DNA from: Candidatus Ozemobacteraceae bacterium
GTDB lineage: Bacteria > Muiribacteriota > Ozemobacteria > Ozemobacterales > Ozemobacteraceae
Assembly (NCBI GenBank): GCA_035373905.1
Contig: DAOSOK010000005.1
Location: 1 to 64,000 of the forward strand
Length of the DNA stretch: 64,000 nt
Direction of reading: 5' to 3'
Part shown: positions 7,649 to 17,430 of the stretch, piece by piece
Position numbering within the stretch: the first letter of the stretch is position 1
Layout of the letters: each line of letters begins with the position of its first letter
The notes under the pieces: model-generated
What the model was told of the DNA's origin: nothing
Database searches by the model: none
What the model saw: only the letters and a program-made list of their open reading frames with translations
Program-made: the position numbers and the translations under genes

Positions 7649-9720
7649 GAATCCACCTTCGGGCCAGGAGACGGAACGTCAGAAACCACGGCTGGGCCGG
7701 TCGCGCGGCGGGAGCAGGCGTTGTGGAGGGTTTCCGGGTCGGCGAGGAGGGTGACGCGGTGTTTCGCCCGGGTGAGGCCGGTGTAGACGATCTCGCGTGA
7801 CAGCAGGCGGGCCGCGGTGTCGGAGGGCGGGAGCGGAAGGATCAGGAACACCTCGTCGTATTCCGATCCCTGGCTCTTGTGCACCGTCACGGCGAAGGCC
7901 GGCTCGGGGCCCGGCAGTTCGTCGACGGGCACCCGCAGAATCGTGCCGGGGCGCGGGAAGACGCCGAACAGGCCGCCGTCCTTCGCCGGCAGGACCAGGC
8001 CGGTGTCGCCGTTGAACAGCTCCAGCCGGTAATCGTTTCGGGTCACCATCACCACCGCGCCCGGGAAAAAGGCGCCCCAGCCCTCGCCCGGAAGTTGCTT
8101 CCGCAGCTGCGCCGAGACGAGGCGGTTGATCGACTCGACGCCGAATGGCCCCTCCCGGTAGACGGTCAGGATTTTCCGCCGCGTCAGGAACTCGAACGCC
8201 CCGGTGAGCGGATGCTCCGGTTTCAGCGATTCTCCGGTCATGGGAATGCCTTCCTTCAGACAACTCCGGATGACGTCGGAAAAGGCGTTGCCCGAGCCTT
8301 TCGCGAACTCGGCCGACCAGGCGGCGATTTCCTTCGAAAACCCGTCGGAGGTCCACTCCGCGGGGCTCCGCCACTCCAGGATGTTCTCCCGGCCGGGCGG
8401 GAAGATGCCGCGCAGATGGGCGGTGAAATCGCCCCCGGGGCAGTATCCGTTGATCGCCCGCGCGGCCTCGATGATCGTCGTGTTCGCCCGGTGGCACGTC
8501 TGGAGAACGGCGATGCGGTCCGCCATCGGACTTTGCCCGGACGTTTTGCCGGACGTGAGGAAGCCCGCCTCGGCGGTAGGGGCGAGGCCGAGGATCTTAT
8601 TTATATTCATTGCCATAAAATGGCTGAACGTCGACTGCCGGACGTCGCCGACCAGGTCGGCGAGCACCGTTCCGGCCTCGACGGAGGGAAGCTGGTCGCG
8701 GTCTCCGATCAGGATGATGCGGGCCTCGGGCGGCGCGGCGTCGAGCAGGCGGGACATCAGCTCCGTGTCGACCATCGACGTTTCGTCCACGAGGATGAGA
8801 TCGGCCTCCAGGGGATTTTCCGACGAATGAGAGAAGGTGAGCTTCGAGGGCGAGTAGCCGAGCAGACGGTGCAGGGTGCGCGGTTCGAGGCATTCGATCA
8901 TCTCGTCACCGGGCAGGTGCCGTTTCTTTTCCCGGAGCAGCCCGAGCTGGATGCGCAGGGTTTCGCCCAACCGCTGTGCCGCCCGGCCCGTCGGCGCGGC
9001 CAGGGCGATCCTGTCCGCCTTCAGGCCCGCCTGCAGGAGGCAGCGGATCAGCGTGAACACCACCGAGGTCTTCCCCGTGCCGGGGCCCCCGGTGATGACG
9101 AAGAACCGGCGAATCAGCGCCGCCGCCAGGGCTGTCTTCTGGTCGTCACCCAGCGTGACCGCGGAATGTTCCGTTACTGTCAGGAAAATGTCCCGCCAGG
9201 CTTCCGGGGAGGCGGGCAATCCCGTTTCCGGCGTATCCGGGGCGCTCTGCCGTTCCCGCAAGGCGCTCTGGAGACGGTCATCGGCTTCCCGATACCGGTG
9301 GAAGGCCAGGCGACGTTCGTCGCGGATCAGCGGCAGAAACGGCGTCGGCGCGGCGTCGCCCACGATCGAGGCATAGGTTTTCTTCTTCAGGTTTTTCAGA
9401 AGAATATCGAATAATATATCCCGTCCCTCGAACGCCGGCAGGCGGTCGAACGGCCGAGCCGGGTCGAGCGTCATCGAGAGGCCGCCCTCCACCCGGACGA
9501 GAAACAGGTTCATCATGGCGGCTTCCAGGGCGGTCCGGGCCTCGCCCGCAGGAATGCCGCCGATCTCGCAGACGTCGCGGATCGTCTGGAAATCCGTCGC
9601 CGTCAGGTCCGTTTCGCGGACGACGGTTTCGAACAGGGCGGCGCGGACCGCGTCGGCGGATTCCGGCCAGATGCCGAGGTCCTGCAGGTCGCGCGTCAGG
9701 GTTTCGTGATTCCGGTTCAT
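7645..9720 (-). CDS. recD: Exodeoxyribonuclease V alpha subunit (RecD helicase)
   Basis: A 691-residue superfamily 1B helicase, the 5'-3' motor of RecBCD. Walker A is GGPGTGKTS, motif II is L-V-D-E-T-S-M-V-D, and near the C-terminus are V-T-V-H-K-S-Q-G-S-E-Y (motif V) and Y-T-G-L-T-R-A-K (motif VI). The length is somewhat above the Escherichia coli enzyme. GGGAGGCG precedes the ATG, which overlaps the recB stop by 4 bases. With RecB and RecC it would process double-strand ends for recombination and degrade foreign linear DNA in the cytoplasm. Confidence 0.93.
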   Translation of the reverse strand: MNRNHETLTRDLQDLGIWPESADAVRAALFETVVRETDLTATDFQTIRDVCEIGGIPAGEARTALEAAMMNLFLVRVEGGLSMTLDPARPFDRLPAFEGRDILFDILLKNLKKKTYASIVGDAAPTPFLPLIRDERRLAFHRYREADDRLQSALRERQSAPDTPETGLPASPEAWRDIFLTVTEHSAVTLGDDQKTALAAALIRRFFVITGGPGTGKTSVVFTLIRCLLQAGLKADRIALAAPTGRAAQRLGETLRIQLGLLREKKRHLPGDEMIECLEPRTLHRLLGYSPSKLTFSHSSENPLEADLILVDETSMVDTELMSRLLDAAPPEARIILIGDRDQLPSVEAGTVLADLVGDVRQSTFSHFMAMNINKILGLAPTAEAGFLTSGKTSGQSPMADRIAVLQTCHRANTTIIEAARAINGYCPGGDFTAHLRGIFPPGRENILEWRSPAEWTSDGFSKEIAAWSAEFAKGSGNAFSDVIRSCLKEGIPMTGESLKPEHPLTGAFEFLTRRKILTVYREGPFGVESINRLVSAQLRKQLPGEGWGAFFPGAVVMVTRNDYRLELFNGDTGLVLPAKDGGLFGVFPRPGTILRVPVDELPGPEPAFAVTVHKSQGSEYDEVFLILPLPPSDTAARLLSREIVYTGLTRAKHRVTLLADPETLHNACSRRATGPAVVSDVPSPGPKVDS

Positions 9721-12700
9721 GCCTCGCCTCCCGCGCCTGTCCGTTTCCCGAGGAGCGCCGGGAGCGTCTCCCGTTCGAACCTGTCGAGAATCGCGTCCGA
9801 AAGATCCCCATGGAAAACGCCGGGCGAGCCCTTCGCCCCGGTCATGCCCCGGACGAACAGATACCCGGCCCCGGCGAGCGGCGTCGCTTCGGTTCTCTGC
9901 TCCGGCCCGCGCAGGAGGCGGCGGAGGGCGACGCCATACAGGAGATACTGCAGACGATACCGATGCTCCTCCATGATACCGTCGAGCGCGGTTCCTCCAT
10001 ACCCGGCGCGGGAGCGATTTGTTTTGAAGTCAATGATATGGTATGCGTTATTATATCTTATGACCAGGTCGAGGGCGCCCGTCAGCAGACCTTTGCTGAC
10101 GGTCGTTCCGAGCAGTTCGCGGGCGGCGGCGCCGGGCGCGGGCATCCAGAAGACCATCTCGTGACGTCGCTCCCGGCAGGCGGCCAGCGGTTGACCGCCG
10201 AGAAACTCCAGGGGCGTGCGAAGCGTGTTCCAGGCGAGTTCTGCCAGGCGTGCGGCATCCGCGGGGTCGTGAAGCCGTCGAATGGGATACCGCCGGAACA
10301 GCCGGCCGATCAGCTCGGCCGACGGGGTTCCCTCCGCGAGAAGATCCGACGGCGTCTTCGCAGCCATGACGGCCTCGTAATCGAGCTGCTCCATCAGGGC
10401 GTGAAACAGCGTGCCGGTGCGGGCCCCGGCCGGAAGCCCGATATCCGGCTCCGCAGCCGCTCCGGCTGCCTCTTCCGCGTCCGGAGGTTCGTCGCAGGGC
10501 AGGAACTCGATGGTCGCCCCCGTCGTCTCGCGATCATCCTCGAGCGCGACCGGTTCCGGCCCGCCGCGTGAAGCCAGGCTGCTGAACGAATTGACCGGGA
10601 TGAACAGGCGATCCCGCGTCGGGATCCGCTCCGGCGGCGGTTCGAGGACGAGCTGTGACGAGACGGTTCGGGCGGATATCCCGGGCTCCGATGGCGCCGG
10701 GCCCGCCCCATCGGCCGGCTCCGTGAGCCGGAGCGCGACGCCGGCGTGATTGCCGGTCGGGCCGGCCGTCAGGCCGGGAAACGCCTTCTCGATCCCTTCG
10801 CGCAGGTACTCGTAGATCGGCCCCGCTTTCTTCGGATTCTTTTCCGGGATGCCGAGCGGCATGTAGACTCTGCCGATAGCCCGTGTCATCGCGACGTAGA
10901 ACAGGCGGCGCTCCTCGTCCTGCTCCTCGTGGGCGCTGAGCCGCTTCGCCTCGTCGGAGCCGGAAAGGTCGATGCGCCATTTCCGGGTTCCCGCCGGGCC
11001 CGGTTCAGGCACGTGATACCGTCGGAACGTCTCGAAATCGGTGGAGGTGAACCAGCCGAGGATGAAGACGACGGGGAACTCGAGCCCCTTCGCCGCATGC
11101 ATCGTCATGATCTGCACCTTCGGCTGGTCGCTCTCGACACGCAGCAACAGGCCGGGTTGGTCGTCGATCGTCCCGCGTTTCCGATCGGCTGCGATGCGCC
11201 GGCTGAGGCCGGCCAGGTCGAGTCGCTCCCGCTCCGCGATCAGGGCGAGCTCCCGCCCCAGGTCGAGAAGCGTCGTCACGCCCGCGTCCGGGTCATCGTC
11301 GGACGTGGCGGCGTCGAGAAGCCTGCCGGTTTCGGTCAGCAGGGCCCGGAAAAGCGTCGGCCACTTCCCCGCCTCCGCGAGCTCGGCCCACGCGCGAAAC
11401 CGCACGGCCAGCTGATCGCGGGGGGAAAGTCCGGTGAATCCCTCGAGCCGGTCGACGGGATACCGGAAGAACCTCGTCAACAGGGCTTTCTTGACGGCCG
11501 AGGCATCCGAGGGGTTCGCCACGGCGTCGAGCACCAGGGCGATCTCGCCGGCTTCGCGCGACTGCATCAGCCCGGCATGACGCCGCGTGACGAACGGGAT
11601 TCCGGCCTCGGCGAGCGCGCTCGTCACCCGTCGCTCATCGGGAGCGCCCCGCACGAGGATCGCGATGTCGTCGGGGCTCAGCGGTCGCACCGTCTCCTTG
11701 CCCCGGAAGGAATACCGGCCGCTCAGCAGGTCCTGCGTTTCCCGGACCACGAACGCCACATACTCCTCGCGGGCCTCTGATGCCCTCCTGGCGGTCGAAC
11801 CGACGAACTGGAGAGGCCGGGAATCGGGCTCGCCGTTCTCCTCGAGCTGACGCTCCGAAGCCGGCGTGACCTTCTGATACCCGCTGACGATGCCGCTCTC
11901 CGAGAAAAGCCGGTCGAGAGCCGTCACCAGCATGGGTGACGAACGGAAGTTGCGGTCCAGCGTCTCGGTTTCGGCCCCGTTGTCGCGAACCAGTCGCGTG
12001 ACGGCGTCCTGGAACGTCACGACGTCGGCCCCGCGAAACCCGTAGATCGCCTGCTTCGGGTCGCCGACGACGAACAGGTGCCGGTTCGGCCCGCCCGTGA
12101 ACAGCTTCTCGAACATACGCCACTGGACCGGGTCGGTGTCCTGAAACTCGTCGACGAGCGCCGCCGCAAAACGCACCTGGAGGTGTTTCACAAGGGCCGG
12201 CGACCCCTCGAGCGCTTCGAGCGTGCGGTTCAGCATGGCGGGGTAGTCGATCAGCCCTTCGTGTCGCATCAGAAGACGGCCGAATCGCGCGCAGTCGCGG
12301 ACGATGCGCGAGACGATCCACCTGGGCGCCGTGTGCAGCGCACGCACGAGATCGTTGAGAAGCCCGGCTGCCCCTTCCCCGGACGGGCACTCGTTCTTCA
12401 GGATGTTTTCTACATATGCGTTCAGACTGCCGTTCTTGTTGAAGACGACCCGCCAGTCCTGGCGTTCCATCAGCGTGTCTGCAAGTTGCCTGCCGCCGGC
12501 GCCGTCGGTAAGAATCTCCCGGAGGGCCGCCGCGGTCTTGTGGATGGTATCCCTGGCACCCGTCGACTTTTTCACGACCTTCACCTCTGACAGTTCGTTC
12601 ACGATGGACTGGCAGAGGGGCCGCGGATCGAATGGCCGGTCGGGATCCGGATGCAGTTCGCAGGTCTCCGGGTGGTAAAACCGGCATGTCTCCCCGGCGA

Positions 12701-13178
12701 GATCCTGATAAAACCCGTTCTCGGCAAGCCTGCGCGCCGTCTCCTCCGGTTTCGGTTCCTTCAGAACGATGCATCGCAGTTCGCCCCGGACGAACCTCTC
12801 GAACAGGTCGGGGAACAGGTCGGCCATATCCGTGACGCCCTGCTCGAACAACTCGCCCGTCTCAAACGCATACTCCCGGAGAATCGCGAAGCAGAAGCCG
12901 TGAATCGTCGTCACCATCGCCCGGTCCAGCCCCGTCAGCGCCCGGCGGCACCGTTCCGCGGGCGCCTCGTCGGCCGGCAGGCAGGCTTCCAGGTCTTCGC
13001 GAAGCCGCTTCCGAAGCTCGCCCGCGGCCCGTTCCGAAAACGTCACAATCGCGAGTCGCTCGATCGGAACGCCCCGCTCGATGATCAGTTCGTGCGCGTG
13101 CTTGATGATCTGGTAGGTTTTGCCGGTTCCGGCCGACGCCTCGAGGACCCGGTGTTTCATCTTCGTCGTCGTGGTCAT
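9717..13178 (-). CDS. recB: Exodeoxyribonuclease V beta subunit (RecB helicase-nuclease)
   Basis: A 1153-residue UvrD-like helicase with a C-terminal nuclease domain. The N-terminal Walker A lies in E-A-S-A-G-T-G-K-T; further motifs include G-D-P-K-Q-A-I-Y-G-F-R-G-A-D, T-M-H-A-A-K-G-L-E-F and V-A-M-T-R-A. The nuclease has G-T-L-F-H-A-L-M and I-I-D-F-K-T-N, the metal-binding D...D-x-K signature. The presence of separate RecC and RecD shows this is RecB rather than AddA. It overlaps recC upstream and recD downstream by 4 bases each, so subunit synthesis is coupled. Confidence 0.94.
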   Translation of the reverse strand: MTTTTKMKHRVLEASAGTGKTYQIIKHAHELIIERGVPIERLAIVTFSERAAGELRKRLREDLEACLPADEAPAERCRRALTGLDRAMVTTIHGFCFAILREYAFETGELFEQGVTDMADLFPDLFERFVRGELRCIVLKEPKPEETARRLAENGFYQDLAGETCRFYHPETCELHPDPDRPFDPRPLCQSIVNELSEVKVVKKSTGARDTIHKTAAALREILTDGAGGRQLADTLMERQDWRVVFNKNGSLNAYVENILKNECPSGEGAAGLLNDLVRALHTAPRWIVSRIVRDCARFGRLLMRHEGLIDYPAMLNRTLEALEGSPALVKHLQVRFAAALVDEFQDTDPVQWRMFEKLFTGGPNRHLFVVGDPKQAIYGFRGADVVTFQDAVTRLVRDNGAETETLDRNFRSSPMLVTALDRLFSESGIVSGYQKVTPASERQLEENGEPDSRPLQFVGSTARRASEAREEYVAFVVRETQDLLSGRYSFRGKETVRPLSPDDIAILVRGAPDERRVTSALAEAGIPFVTRRHAGLMQSREAGEIALVLDAVANPSDASAVKKALLTRFFRYPVDRLEGFTGLSPRDQLAVRFRAWAELAEAGKWPTLFRALLTETGRLLDAATSDDDPDAGVTTLLDLGRELALIAERERLDLAGLSRRIAADRKRGTIDDQPGLLLRVESDQPKVQIMTMHAAKGLEFPVVFILGWFTSTDFETFRRYHVPEPGPAGTRKWRIDLSGSDEAKRLSAHEEQDEERRLFYVAMTRAIGRVYMPLGIPEKNPKKAGPIYEYLREGIEKAFPGLTAGPTGNHAGVALRLTEPADGAGPAPSEPGISARTVSSQLVLEPPPERIPTRDRLFIPVNSFSSLASRGGPEPVALEDDRETTGATIEFLPCDEPPDAEEAAGAAAEPDIGLPAGARTGTLFHALMEQLDYEAVMAAKTPSDLLAEGTPSAELIGRLFRRYPIRRLHDPADAARLAELAWNTLRTPLEFLGGQPLAACRERRHEMVFWMPAPGAAARELLGTTVSKGLLTGALDLVIRYNNAYHIIDFKTNRSRAGYGGTALDGIMEEHRYRLQYLLYGVALRRLLRGPEQRTEATPLAGAGYLFVRGMTGAKGSPGVFHGDLSDAILDRFERETLPALLGKRTGAGGEA

Positions 13179-16100
13179 GCTTCTTCCTCTTCCGCGGCGG
13201 GCTTCTTTTCGACGCGCGCCAGGCGCGTTTCGAGGGGCGCCAGGCGCCGTTTCACCTTCTCCAGGGCATCCTCCGGGATCGCCGGCTCGTCGAGCGTTTC
13301 GAACAGGTCGGTAAAATAGGAAGGTGGATATTTCCCGGCGAGAAGCTCGTCGCGCTTTTCGGCCAGCGTGGCTGCATACTCCTCGGCGGGTGTGTTTTCC
13401 TCCGGATAATTGATACTATTGACGATCTTCAGACGGAGGTCGTCGAAACTGCGCTGGGCGAGATACTCCCTGACCAGTTCGTTCAGGTAGCTCCGCGCAA
13501 ACCCGGCATCAGGCAGGAACCGGAACGTGGCTGATCCGTCCGTGGAAATGGCGTGCAGGCACAGGGGGGCACCGTCGACGACGCGCGCGCCGGCCGTCGC
13601 GGCATCCTCGTCGCGCACGAGCAGGGCCAGGTAGGTCAGAAGCGGGGTCAGCAGATTGCCGTCCAGTTTGGCGCTCGACGTTTTGGCGTTCCTGATGACC
13701 AGCGCGTTGAGGCCGGCATCGTCGCGCCACACGAGGGGAAGCCGGCCGTGCAGTTCGATCGTCCACTCCTTCGCCGCCACGCCCTGCGCCGTGGGCGTCG
13801 GTGTCATGGCCGGCGGCGCGGAAACGCGCGTTCTCAGCGGCGGAATGCCCCGGACGTGCCGGGAGGTTGAAAACCGCCCGAGCAGGATCGTTTCCAGTCT
13901 CTCGTCGCGCACCCGGTCGCCCTGGTGCTTTCGGATGGACTCCACGAGATCGTCGAACTGGTCCGCCAGGCGTTCCCGGTCGATCTTTCCCCAGAGGCCG
14001 TCCGGAAGCCGCGAACGCAGAACCTCCCAGTCGTAGGCTTTCCGGAAAAACGTCGCGGGAGGATCCGGCCGGTCGCGCGGTTCCATCTGGAAAAACGCGT
14101 TCGCGGCGTTCCGGATGAGGTTCCGACCCATGCGCCAGTCCGCGGCGAGCGGTGCCGACCTGATCTCTTCCCAGTCGTCGGCGGAGTCGTCGGTGTCGGT
14201 CCGGATCCAGCGCTGGAGAACGGCGGTGGCGGGGTCCTGGAGGAACGTCGAAAGCTGGGACGTCCAGACCCGGAGGGTGAGCTCCTTCGGCGCGGTCTCG
14301 ACGGCCTGCGGGAGCTGGATGCCCCGGTTCGCGCGGGCCTCCTCGATCAGACGGTCGGTGGCGGGCCCCCGGGGGAGTCGTGGGGAGTTGTTCCGGTCGG
14401 CCAGCAGGAGCGAGGTGAGCCACTCGTCGCGGTCGACCAGCCGCAGCGTGTCGTGCCACGGCTCGGCGTCGGGCAGAAGGAACCGGTCGCTCAGCGGCGT
14501 CGAAGGGACGATCACGCGGCGGAGCGTTTCCCGGTTCGCCAGGACGTGGTCCCGGAGGAAGGCTTCGAGTTCGCAGATGACGGATGACGGGTTGAGCTCG
14601 GCCTCCTTGGCCGGGTCGATGCAGCTGTAGGTCAGGACCATTTTTTCACGGCAGGCGAGCAGGGCCTGCAGGAAAGCCTGCCGGTTCGTCTCGTCGCCCG
14701 AAACGGGCCCGTCAGCGGCCCGTTCCGCCGCGCCCGGGAGCGGCTCGAGCAGGTTCAGGCTGGAGCTGAGCCCGCTGCCCGGGAACCGGGTCTCTTCGAG
14801 ACCCACGATGAAGACGCGCCGCCAGGGAAGCGTGGCCGCGGCTGACAGGGGCGCGATCGTCACGCCGCCCATGAACAGCCGCCCGGCGCCTTCCCCGCCC
14901 GCGCCGGCGCAGGCGCCGACCAGCCCCGACCGGACGAGTTCGAGACCCAGCCCGTTCGAGACCAGCGGCTCGAGCTCCGCGAAATGATCGATCATGCCGA
15001 ACGCGTGGCTGCGGGCGGCGATCTCGTCCGGCTGGTCGGGGCGCGCCGCCAGGCAGGCGTCGAGAATGCCCCGCAGGGTTTCCGCCCAGGCGGGGGAGGG
15101 TGGGGCCCCGCACGTGTCTTTCAGCCTGCGGGTCATGAGGTGGAGCATCTCGACGCCGACCGAAAAGGCGCCCAGCGTGTCCGCATCCGAGGTCGCGAAG
15201 TCCTGGAACGGGACGTAGCCGCGCCAGGCCGGCATCTCCGTGTCGGAGGGCGAGAAGTTCCGGCACTCCATGAGACGGCCGAGACGCAGGCGGCGGAGGG
15301 CCGACTCGAACGTGTGCGCCCCGGTCATGCCGTTCCCTTGCTCACGTGCCTCGGGGTTTCTGCACGCGTCGCACGGCTCCCGGCCCGGCAGATCGCAGGA
15401 TCGGCACTTGTCCTCGGTGGAGAAGCCCGCGAAGATGCCCAGTTCGTCGGCCCAGGTCAGCCAGTCCCGCACCATCCCCGGCTGAACCCACCGTTTGTGC
15501 TGCCAGCAGGGATTCGACAGGATCCGGAACACACCCGCCCGGGTGAAGCCGTTTTTCGCGAGGTCGAACAGGGCCTCGACGCCGTCGGCATACGGGCCCG
15601 GCAGGTCGCTCCCGTCGCCGGCCGCGGAGAACGGGATGCGGAGACGCTGGAACGCTTCTCTGAATAACGGTAGATATTCATCCGGCCGGGTCACGAGGAC
15701 CGCCGTCTCGGTCGTGTCGGCCGCCGTGGCGTCGGTCTGTCCGGCCAGGAGGCGTGCGACGGTCTCCACCTCGCGCTGGGGGCCGGGGCAGGCCCATAAC
15801 TGGAGGGAGGCATCCTGCGTCCGTTTGACGGGATCGATGCCCGGGCTTGACCGCAGCTTCGCCCGGAGGGTGTCGAGGAGGCTTCGGGGCGCCGGCGACG
15901 GCGGCTCGGAAGGTGCCGCGGACGAGGCGATGTTCCCGAGGCTGCGCCGCAGGGACAGGAACGGCGCCCGCCACCGGTCGAGCGGGTGGGTGACGGCCGC
16001 GGGACTGCCCGTGTCGAGCAGGAACAGGGCGACCGGAAGGATGTCGCCCAGCCTGCGAAGGATGTCGAGCGCCAGCGGCGGCAGGGAGTCGAAGCCGAAG

Positions 16101-16789
16101 ACGACGACCGGTCGGACCCCGGTTGAGCCCGCCGGCCGCGCGAGGGGATGCCCCGCCGCGAGTTGCCTGAGCGTGAACCGGTCGGGGAAAACGGTGGATC
16201 TCAGCCCGTTATTTTGGAATATGTTATGATATAGTATTTTCTGCCAGGCGAGATGCTCCGGACTTCCGTTGAGCCGGGCGACGGTCTCGTCGATCAGGGG
16301 AAAAGCGGACGGATCGACGCCGTCGGGCAGTCCCGCCTCGGTCTCATACCGCAGGAACAACCCCGTGATCTGCGCCGCGAACTGCCAGGCCCGCCTGTCC
16401 CTGTCGGCTCCGCCTCCGGCTTCCAGGTAGCTCCGCACCGGGGCGAGACGCCCGTCGGCTTTCTCTGTCACGCTGAGAAGCGCCGCGAGAACCAGGTCGC
16501 GCAGGTGTCCGTCCGAGAGCAGTCGCGGCTCGGGATCGAACGGCCCCGCATGCCGTTTCCACAGGCCCCACAGCCCGTCCCCGAGGTTCGAGAACGCCGG
16601 CTCGAGGCCGCCCTGGAACCGCTGGATGAGATCGAGCCTCAGCCACTCCTGGACCGAAACGTTCGGCGTGATGACCGGCCACGCCTCGAACAGATCCGCC
16701 CCGACGTTCCCTGTCGCCTCCCGAAGATACCCCCCAAGCATCCCCACAAGCCGGTCAAGCGTCGCAGCCGTAAACAGGTGCATCCCCAT
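13175..16789 (-). CDS. recC: Exodeoxyribonuclease V gamma subunit (RecC)
   Basis: About 1204 residues, the Chi-recognition and scaffold subunit of RecBCD, recognised by size, position ahead of recB and the degenerate helicase fold (for example V-F-G-F-D-S-L-P-P and a later F-I-V-G-L-E-E-T-R-F-P). The open frame extends to 16927, but that extra part translates an interspersed repeat (16861-16889) and looks like non-protein. GGAGAGGG followed 7 bases later by ATG 16789 marks the true start. It is the first gene of the recC-recB-recD-amidohydrolase unit. Confidence 0.9.
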   Translation of the reverse strand: MGMHLFTAATLDRLVGMLGGYLREATGNVGADLFEAWPVITPNVSVQEWLRLDLIQRFQGGLEPAFSNLGDGLWGLWKRHAGPFDPEPRLLSDGHLRDLVLAALLSVTEKADGRLAPVRSYLEAGGGADRDRRAWQFAAQITGLFLRYETEAGLPDGVDPSAFPLIDETVARLNGSPEHLAWQKILYHNIFQNNGLRSTVFPDRFTLRQLAAGHPLARPAGSTGVRPVVVFGFDSLPPLALDILRRLGDILPVALFLLDTGSPAAVTHPLDRWRAPFLSLRRSLGNIASSAAPSEPPSPAPRSLLDTLRAKLRSSPGIDPVKRTQDASLQLWACPGPQREVETVARLLAGQTDATAADTTETAVLVTRPDEYLPLFREAFQRLRIPFSAAGDGSDLPGPYADGVEALFDLAKNGFTRAGVFRILSNPCWQHKRWVQPGMVRDWLTWADELGIFAGFSTEDKCRSCDLPGREPCDACRNPEAREQGNGMTGAHTFESALRRLRLGRLMECRNFSPSDTEMPAWRGYVPFQDFATSDADTLGAFSVGVEMLHLMTRRLKDTCGAPPSPAWAETLRGILDACLAARPDQPDEIAARSHAFGMIDHFAELEPLVSNGLGLELVRSGLVGACAGAGGEGAGRLFMGGVTIAPLSAAATLPWRRVFIVGLEETRFPGSGLSSSLNLLEPLPGAAERAADGPVSGDETNRQAFLQALLACREKMVLTYSCIDPAKEAELNPSSVICELEAFLRDHVLANRETLRRVIVPSTPLSDRFLLPDAEPWHDTLRLVDRDEWLTSLLLADRNNSPRLPRGPATDRLIEEARANRGIQLPQAVETAPKELTLRVWTSQLSTFLQDPATAVLQRWIRTDTDDSADDWEEIRSAPLAADWRMGRNLIRNAANAFFQMEPRDRPDPPATFFRKAYDWEVLRSRLPDGLWGKIDRERLADQFDDLVESIRKHQGDRVRDERLETILLGRFSTSRHVRGIPPLRTRVSAPPAMTPTPTAQGVAAKEWTIELHGRLPLVWRDDAGLNALVIRNAKTSSAKLDGNLLTPLLTYLALLVRDEDAATAGARVVDGAPLCLHAISTDGSATFRFLPDAGFARSYLNELVREYLAQRSFDDLRLKIVNSINYPEENTPAEEYAATLAEKRDELLAGKYPPSYFTDLFETLDEPAIPEDALEKVKRRLAPLETRLARVEKKPAAEEEEA

Positions 16790-16860
16790 TCCCGAACCCT
16801 CTCCGCAGGTCTTGATACCTGCATGGCAATTCCCGCATCCCGGACCCGTTTCTTCGTTCC

Positions 16861-16889
16861 CGTTCGTGCTGAGCCCGTCGAAGCACGAG
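16861..16889. repeat. Interspersed palindromic repeat, copy 2 (partial)
   Basis: CGTTCGTGCTGAGCCCGTCG followed by AAGCACGAG matches the first half of the repeat found near 571, 17869 and 53541. The second half is absent here. It lies upstream of recC, between recC and the toxin gene, and is read through by a spurious N-terminal extension of the recC frame. Confidence 0.75.
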
Positions 16890-16968
16890 AGACCTCTTAT
16901 CATGATACCTCCATCATGAATCGGCAATCGTGCCTGGAGTCATCACCCCAGTTATACCATTATATATG

Positions 16969-17430
16969 CTATCTGGCGGAAGAAGGATGTTTGCGATGCG
17001 ACTGGGCAGGTTCCTCGGCCCAGGGGTTGAACAGCGGGATGTTGCATGCCTTGAAATCGCTTTCATTCCGGGTGACCAGGACGAGGTTATGGGCCCTGGC
17101 GACAGATGCGATCAGACCGTCGATCGTCGATACGCGAAGACCGTTCTTTTCCGCCGCGCCCTGCAGTTCGCCCCATGTTTCGGAAACGGGCAGATCGATG
17201 GGAAGGATCCTGTCTTCGTAGTCCTCGATGAGCGTGTTCAGCCATTCTGAAAGCCTGGCTTTTTTCTTCGAACTGGGAAGCTTCGCAATCCCTTTCCGGA
17301 TTTCCCCGATGGTCAGAACGCTCATGAACAGACGTTCTGATGGCGTGTTTGTCAGCCAGTCCAGGAGCTGTCGGTTCGGATACAATTTGACGACTTCGGA
17401 TATGACACAGGTGTCGATGAGGTATTTCAC
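16969..17430 (-). CDS. vapC: VapC-type PIN-domain toxin
   Basis: A 153-residue PIN-domain ribonuclease. Acidic metal ligands are visible at Asp6 (L-I-D-T), Glu43 (I-G-E-I), Asp104 (T-I-D-G-L-I-A) and Asp125, as expected for VapC/FitB-type toxins, which cleave specific RNAs. The start overlaps the antitoxin stop by 4 bases. The protein runs about 20 residues past the usual end with a polar tail (from about residue 135). Expression would be controlled through the antitoxin operator upstream. The target RNA cannot be predicted. Confidence 0.9.
   Translation of the reverse strand: MKYLIDTCVISEVVKLYPNRQLLDWLTNTPSERLFMSVLTIGEIRKGIAKLPSSKKKARLSEWLNTLIEDYEDRILPIDLPVSETWGELQGAAEKNGLRVSTIDGLIASVARAHNLVLVTRNESDFKACNIPLFNPWAEEPAQSHRKHPSSAR

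Noticed and set aside
7879..9414. 511-residue open frame on the plus strand
   Set aside because: Shadow of recD. Composition is Arg/Gly/Gln-rich with no domain.
16790..16927. N-terminal extension of the recC frame
   Set aside because: It reads through an interspersed repeat, and a good ribosome binding site with ATG 16789 is present.
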